DNA of 64,000 bases from Congzhengia minquanensis (GCF_014384785.1 NZ_JACRSU010000004.1:1-64000); one strand, 5' to 3'. Positions 24,169-32,372 are shown, numbered from the stretch's first letter. Program-made: numbers and translations. The notes: a model not told the origin generated them from the letters alone.

Positions 24169-24942
24169 TTATGCCTCCTGCACATTTTTCTTAATTACTT
24201 CCTTTGCCAGCGCTTTATATGCAAACGCCCCTTTTGAAAACTTATCATACGATAAAATTGGTTCCCCAAAGCTTGGCGCTTCACTCAGCCGCACATTTCT
24301 CGGTATTACGGTTTTAAAAATCTTTTCCGGAAAGAATTTTTTTACCTCATCATATACCAAAGCAGATAAATTTGTGCGCTTGTCAAACATGGTCAGCAAA
24401 ATTCCTTCAATTTCAAGCTGCTCATTAATATTCTGCTTTAAAGAAGATATTGTGTTTGTCAGCTGGCCAAGCCCCTCTAACGCATAATATTCACATTGAA
24501 TGGGAATTATCACACTTTCTGCCGCGGCAAACGCATTTAACGTTAAAAGTCCTAAAGAAGGAGGGCAGTCAATCAAAATAAAATCAAACTCATTTTTAAT
24601 TTGTTTCAAGGCGCTATGAAGCAAAAATTCCCGCTTTTCAAAAGCAACCAGTTCAATTTCGGCACCTGCAAGATTCACATTAGACGGGCAAACCCACAAA
24701 TTTTTATATTTTGTTTCTATAATTGCGTCTTTCAACTGAATTTCATTGATATAAACATCATATAACGAATGATCCACACGATCCTTGTCAATTCCAAAGC
24801 CGCTGGTAGCATTCCCCTGGGGATCACTATCAATCAACAGCACTTTTTTCTTTAAATCGCCCAAATATGCGCTAAGATTGACGGAAGTTGTTGTTTTTCC
24901 CACGCCGCCTTTCTGATTGGCAATTACGATGACTTTTCCCAT
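24169..24942 (-). CDS. parA: chromosome-partitioning ATPase ParA (Soj)
   Basis: A 257-residue ParA/MinD-type ATPase of the Soj subgroup. The deviant Walker A motif KGGVGKTT is at residues 11-18 and the Walker B DCPPSLG near 125. It works with ParB in origin segregation and, in Firmicutes, in control of DnaA. The ATG has an AAGG site about 12 bases upstream, rather far. It follows greA after a terminator and parS site 2. Confidence 0.97.
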   Translation of the reverse strand: MGKVIVIANQKGGVGKTTTSVNLSAYLGDLKKKVLLIDSDPQGNATSGFGIDKDRVDHSLYDVYINEIQLKDAIIETKYKNLWVCPSNVNLAGAEIELVAFEKREFLLHSALKQIKNEFDFILIDCPPSLGLLTLNAFAAAESVIIPIQCEYYALEGLGQLTNTISSLKQNINEQLEIEGILLTMFDKRTNLSALVYDEVKKFFPEKIFKTVIPRNVRLSEAPSFGEPILSYDKFSKGAFAYKALAKEVIKKNVQEA

Positions 24943-25028
24943 TTTTGTAAAATACCTTTCTTTTTAAGATTGTAATTATTATTATACCATTGTTTGGTCT
25001 GCATTTCAATCGTTTTATCAGAAAAGAA

Positions 25029-25044
25029 TGTTTCACGTGAAACA
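25029..25044. promoter_or_regulatory. parS site 2
   Basis: A second perfect TGTTTCACGTGAAACA palindrome, in the gap between greA and parA, 2.4 kb from site 1 and 3.3 kb from the DnaA-box region. Confidence 0.95.
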
Positions 25045-25073
25045 AAAAAAAGAGAGACAATATTGTCTCTCTA
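25045..25073 (-). terminator. greA terminator
   Basis: An 11-bp perfect palindromic stem (AGAGAGACAAT and its complement, 25051-25072) followed on the minus strand by eight or more T. It directly abuts parS site 2 and separates greA from parA. Confidence 0.85.
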
Positions 25074-25085
25074 AAAAAATATAGT

Positions 25086-25565
25086 TTATTTAGAAATTTC
25101 TAAAATTTTAACCTGATATTCGCCGTTGGGAGATTCCACCGTTACCACTTCTTCCGGTTTCGCACCGATTAAAGCCCTTCCCAGAGGAGATTCATCAGAT
25201 ATTTTGTTCTGGTCCGGCGACGCTTCGGTAGATCCCACAATTTCATAAGAAACTTCTTCTTCAAAATCCATATCATAAATCTTGACCTTTGTTCCGACGG
25301 CAACCTTGCTGGTGTCAATTTCGTCCTCGTCAATCACCTTTGCATTTTTCAGCATTTTTTCAAGGCTCACAATTTTAACTTCCACTTCGCCCTGTTCTTT
25401 TTTTGCTTCATCATATTCCGCATTTTCAGAAAGGTCTCCAAAGCCTCTTGCCACTTTAATTTTTTCTGAAACTTCTTTTCTTTTTTCTGTTTTTAAATAT
25501 TCAAGCTCTGCCTCAAGCTCTTTCAGTCTATTATAGGTAAGTACAATCTCTTTATCCATTTTCAT
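25086..25565 (-). CDS. greA: transcription elongation factor GreA
   Basis: GreA enters the RNA polymerase secondary channel and rescues backtracked complexes by stimulating transcript cleavage. The product is 159 residues from the ATG at 25565; the ATG six bases further on is an equally possible start, since the AGAAAGG site suits either. The N-terminal coiled coil holds the acidic tip motif [13 protein letters not shown]; the C-terminal FKBP-like domain ends with [15 protein letters not shown]. It lies downstream of the dnaN-rnmV group and is followed by a strong terminator. Confidence 0.96.
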   Translation of the reverse strand: MKMDKEIVLTYNRLKELEAELEYLKTEKRKEVSEKIKVARGFGDLSENAEYDEAKKEQGEVEVKIVSLEKMLKNAKVIDEDEIDTSKVAVGTKVKIYDMDFEEEVSYEIVGSTEASPDQNKISDESPLGRALIGAKPEEVVTVESPNGEYQVKILEISK

Positions 25566-25667
25566 TCTGCCTTTCTTCCCACATAAAATAACATTCATAC
25601 TTATCTATGGGCGGATAAGCAACTTTTACTAAGATATTATAAGTGAAAAACAACGATTTGTCAATCA

Positions 25668-26507
25668 TTATTTTCTGATATTCACAATTTTATAATTTTT
25701 ATCTTTTAAAAAGATCGGAATTGTTATTTTGTCGATATTTGTCTGTTGAATTTTAAAATAAAACTCTGTGAAGGATAAATTTTTTATCACTCTGTTTTCC
25801 TTTAGAAATTCCTCCTCATTTGTCTTATACGATAATAAAATTTCACTGAATCCGCCCTTGTAAATTTTATAAATATCAATAAGATTTACGGATTGAAAAA
25901 ATCCTTCGTCTACAATTCTGTCTGCCTCACAGTTAATATAAATCTTATTATATTTTTTCACCTTATCATTTTTACCCTTGATATGAATAAAAATACCGTA
26001 TTTTTCTCGGAATTCATTTGCTAAATTCTCAAATTTTCCCGGATTTGTTGTATATACGCTGATTGCCTTTACAATCCGAACGCATTTTAACATGTATTTT
26101 TTTACTTCTTTTGGATTGTTTGATATCAAAACCAGATCACATTCATTTAAATGATATCCTTTTTTTTCAGCAAAATAGGTTAAAAAGTCTTGAAACATTT
26201 CATAGAAAATGGCGCTTCCTTTCATAATTTGAAATTCACACCGCAAATAATACTGCAGTAAATGATCTTGTATATTTTGTACACAAATCGTTTGTACATC
26301 CATATCGTGTAAATATGCACAAAATCTTGTAAAATAACGTTTTTTTTGTTTTTCTTTCATCTTTGGCGGCAATGGTATTTTAATTACGTTCAAACCATTT
26401 TTATTGACCATATTTTTTTTCAATAATCTTTTACACCCAAAACAGCGAAACAAAAGCAAATCAAATTTTGAAAATTTCTCTGCAGCAGTTATATAACAAT
26501 TCTTCAT
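25668..26507 (-). CDS. uncharacterised protein beside dnaN-rnmV
   Basis: A 279-residue protein I do not recognise. The ATG at 26507 is chosen because GAGGTG lies 7 bases upstream. The composition is rich in Lys, Asn, Ile and Phe, with more A+T than the ribosomal genes. Residues 1-40 contain a CFGCKRLL pair of Cys. Residues about 100-180 alternate strands and helices (CDLVLISNNPKEVKKYMLKC, AISVYTTNP) in a Rossmann-like manner, followed by KYGIFIHIKGKND. There is no signal peptide or membrane segment. It sits between rnmV and greA, and its ribosome site lies at the edge of a perfect inverted repeat that may control it. Confidence 0.7.
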   Translation of the reverse strand: MKNCYITAAEKFSKFDLLLFRCFGCKRLLKKNMVNKNGLNVIKIPLPPKMKEKQKKRYFTRFCAYLHDMDVQTICVQNIQDHLLQYYLRCEFQIMKGSAIFYEMFQDFLTYFAEKKGYHLNECDLVLISNNPKEVKKYMLKCVRIVKAISVYTTNPGKFENLANEFREKYGIFIHIKGKNDKVKKYNKIYINCEADRIVDEGFFQSVNLIDIYKIYKGGFSEILLSYKTNEEEFLKENRVIKNLSFTEFYFKIQQTNIDKITIPIFLKDKNYKIVNIRK

Positions 26508-26516
26508 AAAAAAACA

Positions 26517-26550
26517 CCTCAATATATTGATATAACTCAATATATTGAGG
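26517..26550 (-). promoter_or_regulatory. perfect 14-bp inverted repeat overlapping a ribosome site
   Basis: CCTCAATATATTGA (26517-26530) and TCAATATATTGAGG (26537-26550) flank a 6-base loop. On the minus strand it follows the rnmV stop by 5 bases and is followed by TG and seven T, so it can act as a rnmV terminator. Its 3' arm ends in GAGG, the ribosome site of the next gene, so the same stem could hide that site. It could also be an operator. Confidence 0.7.
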
Positions 26551-26555
26551 AAATC

Positions 26556-27131
26556 TTAAAATAATTCTAAATCTTCTTTGTGAAACAGCAAATTTAACAC
26601 ATCAACCAGCATATTTGCCGATATTTTTGTTGGAAGGCCGTTTTGCTTTAAAAATTCTTCCCGCTTCAATTTGCTGTTTTCTTTTCCATAAAAGCCGGCC
26701 CGGTAAAGGTCCAGCTTTGTAATTTCATTTTTACAATCTAATTTGGTTTCCCCAAAAAGGGTAGCGCCCGAGCGCTGCAAAGCACCGATAATAACGTCTG
26801 CTTCCATTCCTTCAACGCCCAAAAGCCCTTCCTTTCCAGGCTCTGTTTTTCTCTTTTCTTTCCCTTTTAATTCCGGTATAAACGCATGATAAACCGTTTC
26901 ACCGGCTGTACAGCTCTTGATAAAATTGCGGATTAAAAAGCCTGCCCTGTCAGAATCCGTAAGCACTACAATACCGTCTTTCTGTGCAAGCCGTTTCATC
27001 AAACGCTGCATTTCCTTATTTTTAAAAATACAAAATCCGCCGGTCACCAACACATTTGCGTTCACAATAGAATTGAGTTTTATTTTGTCATAAGCGCCTT
27101 CAACAACAATGGTTTCTTTTACAGTAATCAT
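26556..27131 (-). CDS. rnmV: ribonuclease M5 (5S rRNA maturation)
   Basis: A 191-residue Toprim nuclease that trims precursor 5S rRNA in Firmicutes. The N-terminal Toprim motif VVEGAYD (8-14) and the second acidic motif LTDSDRAG (about 57-64) are present, followed by the family C-terminal domain with EGMEAD and LGL-like elements. The start codon overlaps the dnaN stop as ATGA, so the two are translationally coupled. In B. subtilis rnmV lies near ksgA; here it is in a dnaN operon. Confidence 0.93.
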   Translation of the reverse strand: MITVKETIVVEGAYDKIKLNSIVNANVLVTGGFCIFKNKEMQRLMKRLAQKDGIVVLTDSDRAGFLIRNFIKSCTAGETVYHAFIPELKGKEKRKTEPGKEGLLGVEGMEADVIIGALQRSGATLFGETKLDCKNEITKLDLYRAGFYGKENSKLKREEFLKQNGLPTKISANMLVDVLNLLFHKEDLELF

Positions 27132-28231
27132 TTCATGCGGACGGGCAAAACAATATAGGTAAAACGGTCGCCCTCAACAGGACTGATAACCGTTGGCGTA
27201 ACCGGTGTGGAAAAGCTGAATTTCACCGTTTCGTCGTCTACATTTTTAAATGCGTCGATTAAATATCGTGGATTAAATGCAATCTGCATGGGTTCGCCAA
27301 TCATATTCACACTGAACTTATCGTTCACTTTTCCCATAACGCTTTCGCAGTTGATAAACACATTGTCGTCTTCAATGTTTAACAGAACATAGGATTTAGC
27401 CGATTCACTGACAATCATCGCCGCCCTGTCGATGGAATTCAAAATTTTCTTTGTTTCCACCTCAATTACAAGGTTGTTTTTGTGGTCAGCAACCGATTTA
27501 TAGTTTAAATATTCCCCGTCAATAATTCTGGAAACAAAGGTGCAGTTTTTTAGAGACATTTTTACGTTGTTTTTCGACAGGGAAATCTGAATAGAATCTT
27601 CACTGTCGCCGATAATGGACAAAAGCTCTTTTGCATTTTTTCCCGGCAAAATAAATTTAATTTCCTTGTCTGTGTCTATTTCTTCTTTCCGAATTGCCAC
27701 CCGATATCCGTCGCAACCTACCACATGAATAGTTCCGTCTGAAATGTCAAAATAAATGCCGGTTAAAACGGGCTTATCCTCTTTGGTGCTGATGGCATAA
27801 ACTGTCTGGCGCACCATATTCTTTAAATATGTTTCTTTTATTTCAAAACAATTTTCATCTTCCACCAACGGAAGCAGGGGAAAGTCTTCTGCTGAAGCGG
27901 TTGCAAAATCAAATTTTGCGTTGCCGCAGGCAATTTTAATTTGCTCCTTGTCGTCAACCTCTAAATAAACGTCTTCTTCAAAATCAGGCAGCTTTTTCAC
28001 TGCCACGCTGAACAGGTTTGCTTTCACTACAACCATGCCTTTTTCTTTCACTTCGGCAGGAATGACACATTCCAGCCCTAAATCCATGTTATTGCCGACT
28101 AAATGAAAACAATCGTCCTTGGCTTCTAAATAGATCCCCTCCATAATGGGAAGCGTCGTTTTAACGGGAACGGCTTTTTCTACAATATTCACAGCCTCAA
28201 TCAAATCGGTTCGTTTGCATTTTAAATTCAT
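27128..28231 (-). CDS. dnaN: DNA polymerase III beta sliding clamp
   Basis: The processivity clamp of replicative DNA polymerase, 367 residues from the ATG at 28231 (GGAGG 11 bases upstream); a TTG at 28237 with GGAGG 5 bases away is the alternative. The three repeated clamp domains are complete, with DGYRVA (domain II) and the C-terminal PVRMK. dnaA is not upstream as it is in most bacteria. Instead dnaN reads directly away from a DnaA-box-rich, AT-rich gap. The downstream gene rnmV overlaps by 4 bases. Confidence 0.97.
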   Translation of the reverse strand: MNLKCKRTDLIEAVNIVEKAVPVKTTLPIMEGIYLEAKDDCFHLVGNNMDLGLECVIPAEVKEKGMVVVKANLFSVAVKKLPDFEEDVYLEVDDKEQIKIACGNAKFDFATASAEDFPLLPLVEDENCFEIKETYLKNMVRQTVYAISTKEDKPVLTGIYFDISDGTIHVVGCDGYRVAIRKEEIDTDKEIKFILPGKNAKELLSIIGDSEDSIQISLSKNNVKMSLKNCTFVSRIIDGEYLNYKSVADHKNNLVIEVETKKILNSIDRAAMIVSESAKSYVLLNIEDDNVFINCESVMGKVNDKFSVNMIGEPMQIAFNPRYLIDAFKNVDDETVKFSFSTPVTPTVISPVEGDRFTYIVLPVRMK

Positions 28232-28530
28232 CTTCAAAAAATCCTCCGTTATATTAAAAAAATATATAATATTTTAGTAGTTATAGTAGTAGTGTCTGTT
28301 AATTCTGTGGAAAACCTCGTTTCAAGGCTGTATTTCGCGAAAAAGGCTTACGGATAAGTATGTTCTCAATCTGTGTATAAATTTAGACTATTCACAGGTC
28401 TATCCACACAATATGTAAAAAAATGTAATTTATAAAATAATGAACAGGCAAATATCTAACAGATAACAGTTTATACACAAAAAACTGTGGATAACTTTTT
28501 TTCTTTTACGATTATTATACCATAAACGAT
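28232..28530. other. putative replication origin (oriC)
   Basis: This gap between dnaN and the divergent HAD gene holds three perfect DnaA boxes: TGTGTATAA (28372-28380), TTATACACA (28471-28479) and TGTGGATAA (28486-28494). One-mismatch boxes lie at 28306-28314 (TGTGGAAAA) and 28400-28408 (CTATCCACA). AT-rich stretches suited to unwinding lie at 28250-28280 and 28420-28445. Adjacency to dnaN, parAB and two parS sites supports origin function. There is no coding frame. Confidence 0.82.
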
Positions 28531-28559
28531 TTGAAATTTAAAGTAAAATATGATAAAAT
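28531..28559 (+). promoter_or_regulatory. promoter of the HAD phosphatase gene
   Basis: TTGAAA (28531-28536) and TAAAAT (28554-28559) with a 17-base spacer, 31 bases upstream of the HAD ATG and at the edge of the DnaA-box region. Confidence 0.6.
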
Positions 28560-28590
28560 AAATTAAATTTATGCAGAAAAGAGGAAAAAC

Positions 28591-29241
28591 ATGCAGGGCA
28601 GGGATATCATACTTTTTGATTTGGACGGAACACTGACAGACTCAAAAGAAGGCATTTTTAACTCAATACGGTATGCACTGAAATTTTTTGATATAGAAGA
28701 AACAGACGACGAGAAGTTGAGCCTGTTTTTAGGGCCGCCTTTGGTTCAGGCATTTATGAAATATTATCAGATGAGCGAAAAAAACGCAGAGCTGGCTTTA
28801 GTGAAATACAGGGAGAATTTTGTCAAAAAAGGAATTTATCAGCTTTCTATGTATGATGGAATTGACCAAATGTTAAAAACATTAAAAGAAAATCGAATGA
28901 CGGTGTGCCTTGCCACCTCAAAACCGCTGAAATTTGCAGAACAAATTGTAAAACGGATTGGAATCGCACCATATTTTGATTATTTGGCCGGTGCGACCAT
29001 GGACGAAACGAGAAATGAAAAAGCAGATATTATTGACTATGTGATCACCCAAAATGGATTTCATAAAGACAGAATTTTAATGGTGGGCGACAGAGAAAAT
29101 GATGTAAAAGGAGCGCATCAAAACCATGTGGAGGTTCTGGGCGTGCTGTATGGCTATGGGAGCAGGCTTGAACTTGAAACAGCCGGATGCATTCACTTTG
29201 CAAAAACAGTGGCAGAAACCAAAAGTTTTATATTACAGTAA
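28591..29241 (+). CDS. HAD hydrolase, phosphoglycolate phosphatase-like
   Basis: A 216-residue haloacid-dehalogenase phosphatase. Motif I FDLDGTLTDS is at residues 8-17, motif II (ATSKP) near 110, and motif IV MVGDRENDV near 166. The helical cap of about 75 residues places it with the Gph/PpaX group that removes phosphate from small molecules such as 2-phosphoglycolate. It is divergent from dnaN across the putative origin and followed by a clean terminator. The true substrate is not known. Confidence 0.88.
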   Translation: MQGRDIILFDLDGTLTDSKEGIFNSIRYALKFFDIEETDDEKLSLFLGPPLVQAFMKYYQMSEKNAELALVKYRENFVKKGIYQLSMYDGIDQMLKTLKENRMTVCLATSKPLKFAEQIVKRIGIAPYFDYLAGATMDETRNEKADIIDYVITQNGFHKDRILMVGDRENDVKGAHQNHVEVLGVLYGYGSRLELETAGCIHFAKTVAETKSFILQ

Positions 29242-29251
29242 TGATTGAAAC

Positions 29252-29284
29252 GGAAGTGGTTATTAATTTCCACTTCTTTTTTTT
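29252..29284 (+). terminator. terminator of the HAD gene
   Basis: A GAAGTGG/CCACTTC stem with a 10-base A/T loop followed by eight T, 11 bases after the stop codon. Confidence 0.85.
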
Positions 29285-29346
29285 GTCACTTTATTGTTTT
29301 CATTACATATAATGGAAGCAGACGTTAGAAGGCGGAGGGGAGTGTT

Positions 29347-29784
29347 ATGGCATTTTCTGATGTAGAGCTTTTGGCACGAACGATTTTGTGCGAAGCCGGA
29401 GGCGAAGGAGACACAGGAATGAAAGCTGTTGCAACTGTGATTATGAACAGGGCTACAGTAGGATATGGAGAATACGGCAGAGTAAACAATGGATTACGGG
29501 ATGTGTTATACCAGCCGGGGCAGTTCGACTGCCTGCGGGAAACCATTGGCGGAAGATATAATCCGCAAAACATTTATAATATGCGGCCGGAACAAATTCA
29601 CTATGATATTGCAAACTGGGCAATTGCAGGAAACAAAATCGGAACGGTTGCATTTTCGCTGTGGTATTACAACCCTTTTTCACCAAACTGCAGGCCAAAT
29701 TTTCCGTCAGATGTTGGTTTTTTTGTAATCAGAATTGGAAACCATTGTTTTTATAACCCGACGGAAGCTTATGCGCAGACATAA
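29347..29784 (+). CDS. cwlJ: spore cortex hydrolase CwlJ
   Basis: A 145-residue protein consisting only of the Hydrolase_2 (SleB/CwlJ) domain, without signal peptide, which is the CwlJ architecture. Motifs are LARTILCEAGGEG (9-21), KAVATVIMNRA, and the terminal GNHCFYNP. CwlJ is built into the spore coat and attacks cortex peptidoglycan on germination. The gene directly downstream is GerQ-like, the same pair as in B. subtilis where GerQ holds CwlJ in the coat. A CATATAAT (29306-29313) upstream fits the -10 of the mother-cell sigma-E consensus, though the -35 is weak. A GGAGGGG site precedes the ATG. Confidence 0.92.
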   Translation: MAFSDVELLARTILCEAGGEGDTGMKAVATVIMNRATVGYGEYGRVNNGLRDVLYQPGQFDCLRETIGGRYNPQNIYNMRPEQIHYDIANWAIAGNKIGTVAFSLWYYNPFSPNCRPNFPSDVGFFVIRIGNHCFYNPTEAYAQT

Positions 29785-29808
29785 TCAAAAATAGAAAGGA
29801 TGTTTTCG

Positions 29809-30363
29809 ATGATGGAAAGAAATAATTTTTTTAACTGCTCCGGCGGTCAAACCTGCCATATAGACGGCAATGGAACAATGCTGCCGCCGCAGCGGTCTGG
29901 AATGACCATTGGTTCAGGGACTACTACATATACCATGTCTGATTCTGCCAGAGACAGGATGATGCAAAATAACGATCCGGAAAATGTTCCGGCACAGACA
30001 GAAATGACAGAAACGCCGGAAAACCAGCAGTCAGGAACCATTACAACACCGCCCCAGGGTGATTTTGACACTCCTGCCTTTCAGGGATCTATGCAGCAGA
30101 TTTTATCGGAAAACTTAGGTCAGTTTGTGATGATTGAATTTTTAATTGGAACTCAGGCCATGACGGAAAAAATGGGGATTCTATATTCCGTTGGCAGAGG
30201 ATTTGTTGTGCTGTATGAGGAACTGCAAAACAGATATATTGTGTGCGACATTTTCTCTATTAAGTTTGTTACATTTTACGAGCCTGGTGTAAGACCGAGA
30301 GGATATAACAACGGCACGCAGGCAAACAGCGTAATGCGAAGCACAAATAGAAAATTTGTTTAA
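29809..30363 (+). CDS. gerQ: spore coat protein GerQ
   Basis: A 184-residue protein from the ATG at 29809, chosen because AGAAAGGA lies 8 bases upstream. The N-terminal 95 residues are low-complexity and rich in Gln, Thr, Pro and Met. Residues about 100-160 form the GerQ domain: SMQQILSENLGQFVMIEFLIG, then GRGFVVLYEELQNRYIVCDI and FVTFYEPG. GerQ anchors CwlJ in the coat and is crosslinked in B. subtilis. It lies 24 bases after cwlJ, an operon-like spacing that supports both assignments. Confidence 0.88.
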   Translation: MMERNNFFNCSGGQTCHIDGNGTMLPPQRSGMTIGSGTTTYTMSDSARDRMMQNNDPENVPAQTEMTETPENQQSGTITTPPQGDFDTPAFQGSMQQILSENLGQFVMIEFLIGTQAMTEKMGILYSVGRGFVVLYEELQNRYIVCDIFSIKFVTFYEPGVRPRGYNNGTQANSVMRSTNRKFV

Positions 30364-30398
30364 ATAAACGAAAAGTATTATATTTTTCTATTTGCTCC

Positions 30399-30445
30399 AT
30401 CCCCTTATTGCAGAGCATTAAATTTTTTGTCTGCGATAAGGGGAT
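30399..30445. terminator. 15-bp stem-loop between convergent genes
   Basis: Arms at 30399-30413 and 30431-30445 (ATCCCCTTATTGCAG and its complement with one wobble) enclose a 17-base loop that itself contains six T. It separates gerQ from the convergent propeller gene. There is no T-run after either arm, so termination is plausible but not typical. Confidence 0.45.
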
Positions 30446-30490
30446 TACAGCATAAGCAGTAACGTAATTTTTTTCAGATTTGCTAAAAAA

Positions 30491-31681
30491 TTATAATGCA
30501 TTCAGGTAATTTTTTGCGTCGAATTTTGCCAATTTAATATGATGACGGTTTACCGTATATGACATATATAACGCACCGTTTCCATATTGAACAAATGGAT
30601 AAAAGCAGCTTTCCTTCATTTTTGCCTGTAACACAATGCTGCTGTCTTTAATGTTGTTGCAATTAATGTGGACGATGCCGATATGTTCTCTGTCAATGGG
30701 TGCATGAAACAGATATAAATGATTGCCATATTCAATAAAATCTGCCCGTGACTGACAGTCCTCTATCAGCACCGGTTTTTCCCATATTTTTTCTTTTAAA
30801 TGATAAACGGTTAAAAAACCGTATGGTGACTCGTCTTTTTGTCTGACAAAATAATAGCATTTATCATCCTTCACATAGGTGGCGTTTTCCCATTTCGATT
30901 CATTAACAAAATCAGGCTGTGCAACAAACTCCCATGTTTCCAAATCTTTGCTTTTTATAATAAACGTATGATCTCCGCTGTATGCGCCTGTGTAATAATA
31001 AACTTCGCCGTTTTCTGTTCTTGATGAAATTTTTTGCATAATGCCAATATCAGAATACATTTTTTTATATCCTAAATTTTTTTCGGCAAATATCGTTTGA
31101 ATACCGGAATAACTAAAATCACAAATGAAATCATCGATTTTAAGTTTATTAATCTTTATTTCACTGAATGTTTTTTCAGAGGTGTTAAAAGTACGGTATA
31201 GTCTGTAATAATTTCCCGATAGCATGGCTGTCCACATCAGATAGATTGTTTCGTCATCTTTGTGCATTAAAATTGTATCATATACGGCATCAACGGTTTT
31301 CCCTCCAAAGGTATCACCAGCAGCTTGCAGGTCTATATATGTCTTATTTTCCACATCATCTGCAGGACAATATACAAGACGGGCAGTATGATATTTTGGA
31401 TCCTCCGCCTCATTGTTTTGACTTGCATAGTAAGTCATATATATCACGTTTTTAATAAAAGCAAAACTGGACACATGTACCATCATATCCCCATTTTTTT
31501 TGAAATCTGATAAAAAGTTTTTTTCAATTTCTTCCGCAAAACAATCACTTTTTTCCTTTATGTCGTATGATATGTCAGCTCTTAAAATATTGGAATAATC
31601 AAGAATTGGTCCGCTTTCTATTATTTTATGTTCTTTTGTTGTATGAATATCAGGAAGAAATAAATTTTTTGTTTGCATCAT
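30491..31681 (-). CDS. beta-propeller glycosidase-like protein
   Basis: A 396-residue cytoplasmic protein without signal peptide. I place the start at the ATG 31681, nine bases after AGAGGA; a further upstream ATG is one base from that site. Repeated motifs of about 50-60 residues (IYMTYYASQN, IYLMWTAMLSGNYYRLYR, IIKSKDLETWEFVAQP, CYYFVRQ, LYLFHAPIDR, LYMSYTVNRHHIKLAKFD) fit a five-bladed propeller as in GH43, GH32 and sialidase-like enzymes. I cannot assign catalytic residues. It is separated by one base from the YgjV-like gene and both face an AraC regulator. Confidence 0.55.
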   Translation of the reverse strand: MMQTKNLFLPDIHTTKEHKIIESGPILDYSNILRADISYDIKEKSDCFAEEIEKNFLSDFKKNGDMMVHVSSFAFIKNVIYMTYYASQNNEAEDPKYHTARLVYCPADDVENKTYIDLQAAGDTFGGKTVDAVYDTILMHKDDETIYLMWTAMLSGNYYRLYRTFNTSEKTFSEIKINKLKIDDFICDFSYSGIQTIFAEKNLGYKKMYSDIGIMQKISSRTENGEVYYYTGAYSGDHTFIIKSKDLETWEFVAQPDFVNESKWENATYVKDDKCYYFVRQKDESPYGFLTVYHLKEKIWEKPVLIEDCQSRADFIEYGNHLYLFHAPIDREHIGIVHINCNNIKDSSIVLQAKMKESCFYPFVQYGNGALYMSYTVNRHHIKLAKFDAKNYLNAL

Positions 31682-31682
31682 G

Positions 31683-32186
31683 TTAAACATTCCTCTTTTC
31701 TTTTATAAAATAAAATATAATTGAAGAAAGCGCAATGCTTTCATTTATGAATCCAATCCATGAATGTACAAAAACGTCATATATCATAAACATAATTGAT
31801 ACTGGTACGGATATTATTTTTGTGATTTTCGGTTTCTTACACCACAGAGATAGAGTAACACATGAAGATGCCGTTATCGGTAATAGATTAACAGCAGTTT
31901 TATAAGTGATAAGTCCCGGTACCCAATTCAGAATAATAAAGACAAGCGGCCAAATTATATGATTTGCCCATTTTTTATTCTCTCTATTTACAAAAACGAG
32001 TTCTCTGAAAATTCCTACAAAGTTTGGTATCATTCCGCCGTATGCCCCTAAAAATAAATAATGAACCGACCAAAAAAAATTAGCACATAATTTGCATACC
32101 AGTAAATGCTTGCGATTTTGCTGTTGATAAAGCATAAAAAGAAATATCATTGCCGCTATACCAAAAATTTGAGTTATTATGATCAT
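31683..32186 (-). CDS. YgjV-family inner-membrane protein
   Basis: A 167-residue polytopic protein with about six hydrophobic segments. The N-terminal QIFGIAAMIFLFMLYQQQNRKHLL and LCANFFWSVHYLFLGAYGGM fit the YgjV (Imp-YgjV) family, whose function is unknown. It is the first gene of a leftward pair with the propeller protein; the stop is followed by one base and then the next ATG, so they are co-translated. An AraC regulator is divergent. A transport role for sugars taken up for the partner gene is only a guess. Confidence 0.75.
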   Translation of the reverse strand: MIIITQIFGIAAMIFLFMLYQQQNRKHLLVCKLCANFFWSVHYLFLGAYGGMIPNFVGIFRELVFVNRENKKWANHIIWPLVFIILNWVPGLITYKTAVNLLPITASSCVTLSLWCKKPKITKIISVPVSIMFMIYDVFVHSWIGFINESIALSSIIFYFIKEKRNV

Positions 32187-32241
32187 TTCTATGTTGTTCT
32201 CCGTTCGGCTTAAAAATGTTCGTAAAAATGGTTTAAAATGA

Positions 32242-32270
32242 TTGCTATATTTATTAATTCATTCTATAAT
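32242..32270 (+). promoter_or_regulatory. promoter of the first AraC regulator gene
   Basis: TTGCTA (32242-32247) and TATAAT (32265-32270) with a 17-base spacer. The leader to the start codon is about 95 bases. Confidence 0.5.
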
Positions 32271-32372
32271 GAAAGTATATAGGAGTTTTAACAGAAGAAC
32301 AATGCCGTATATTGGATAAAAATAACACTATATTGCAAAATGCAATTCATTACAAGAAAGGAACATTTATTG

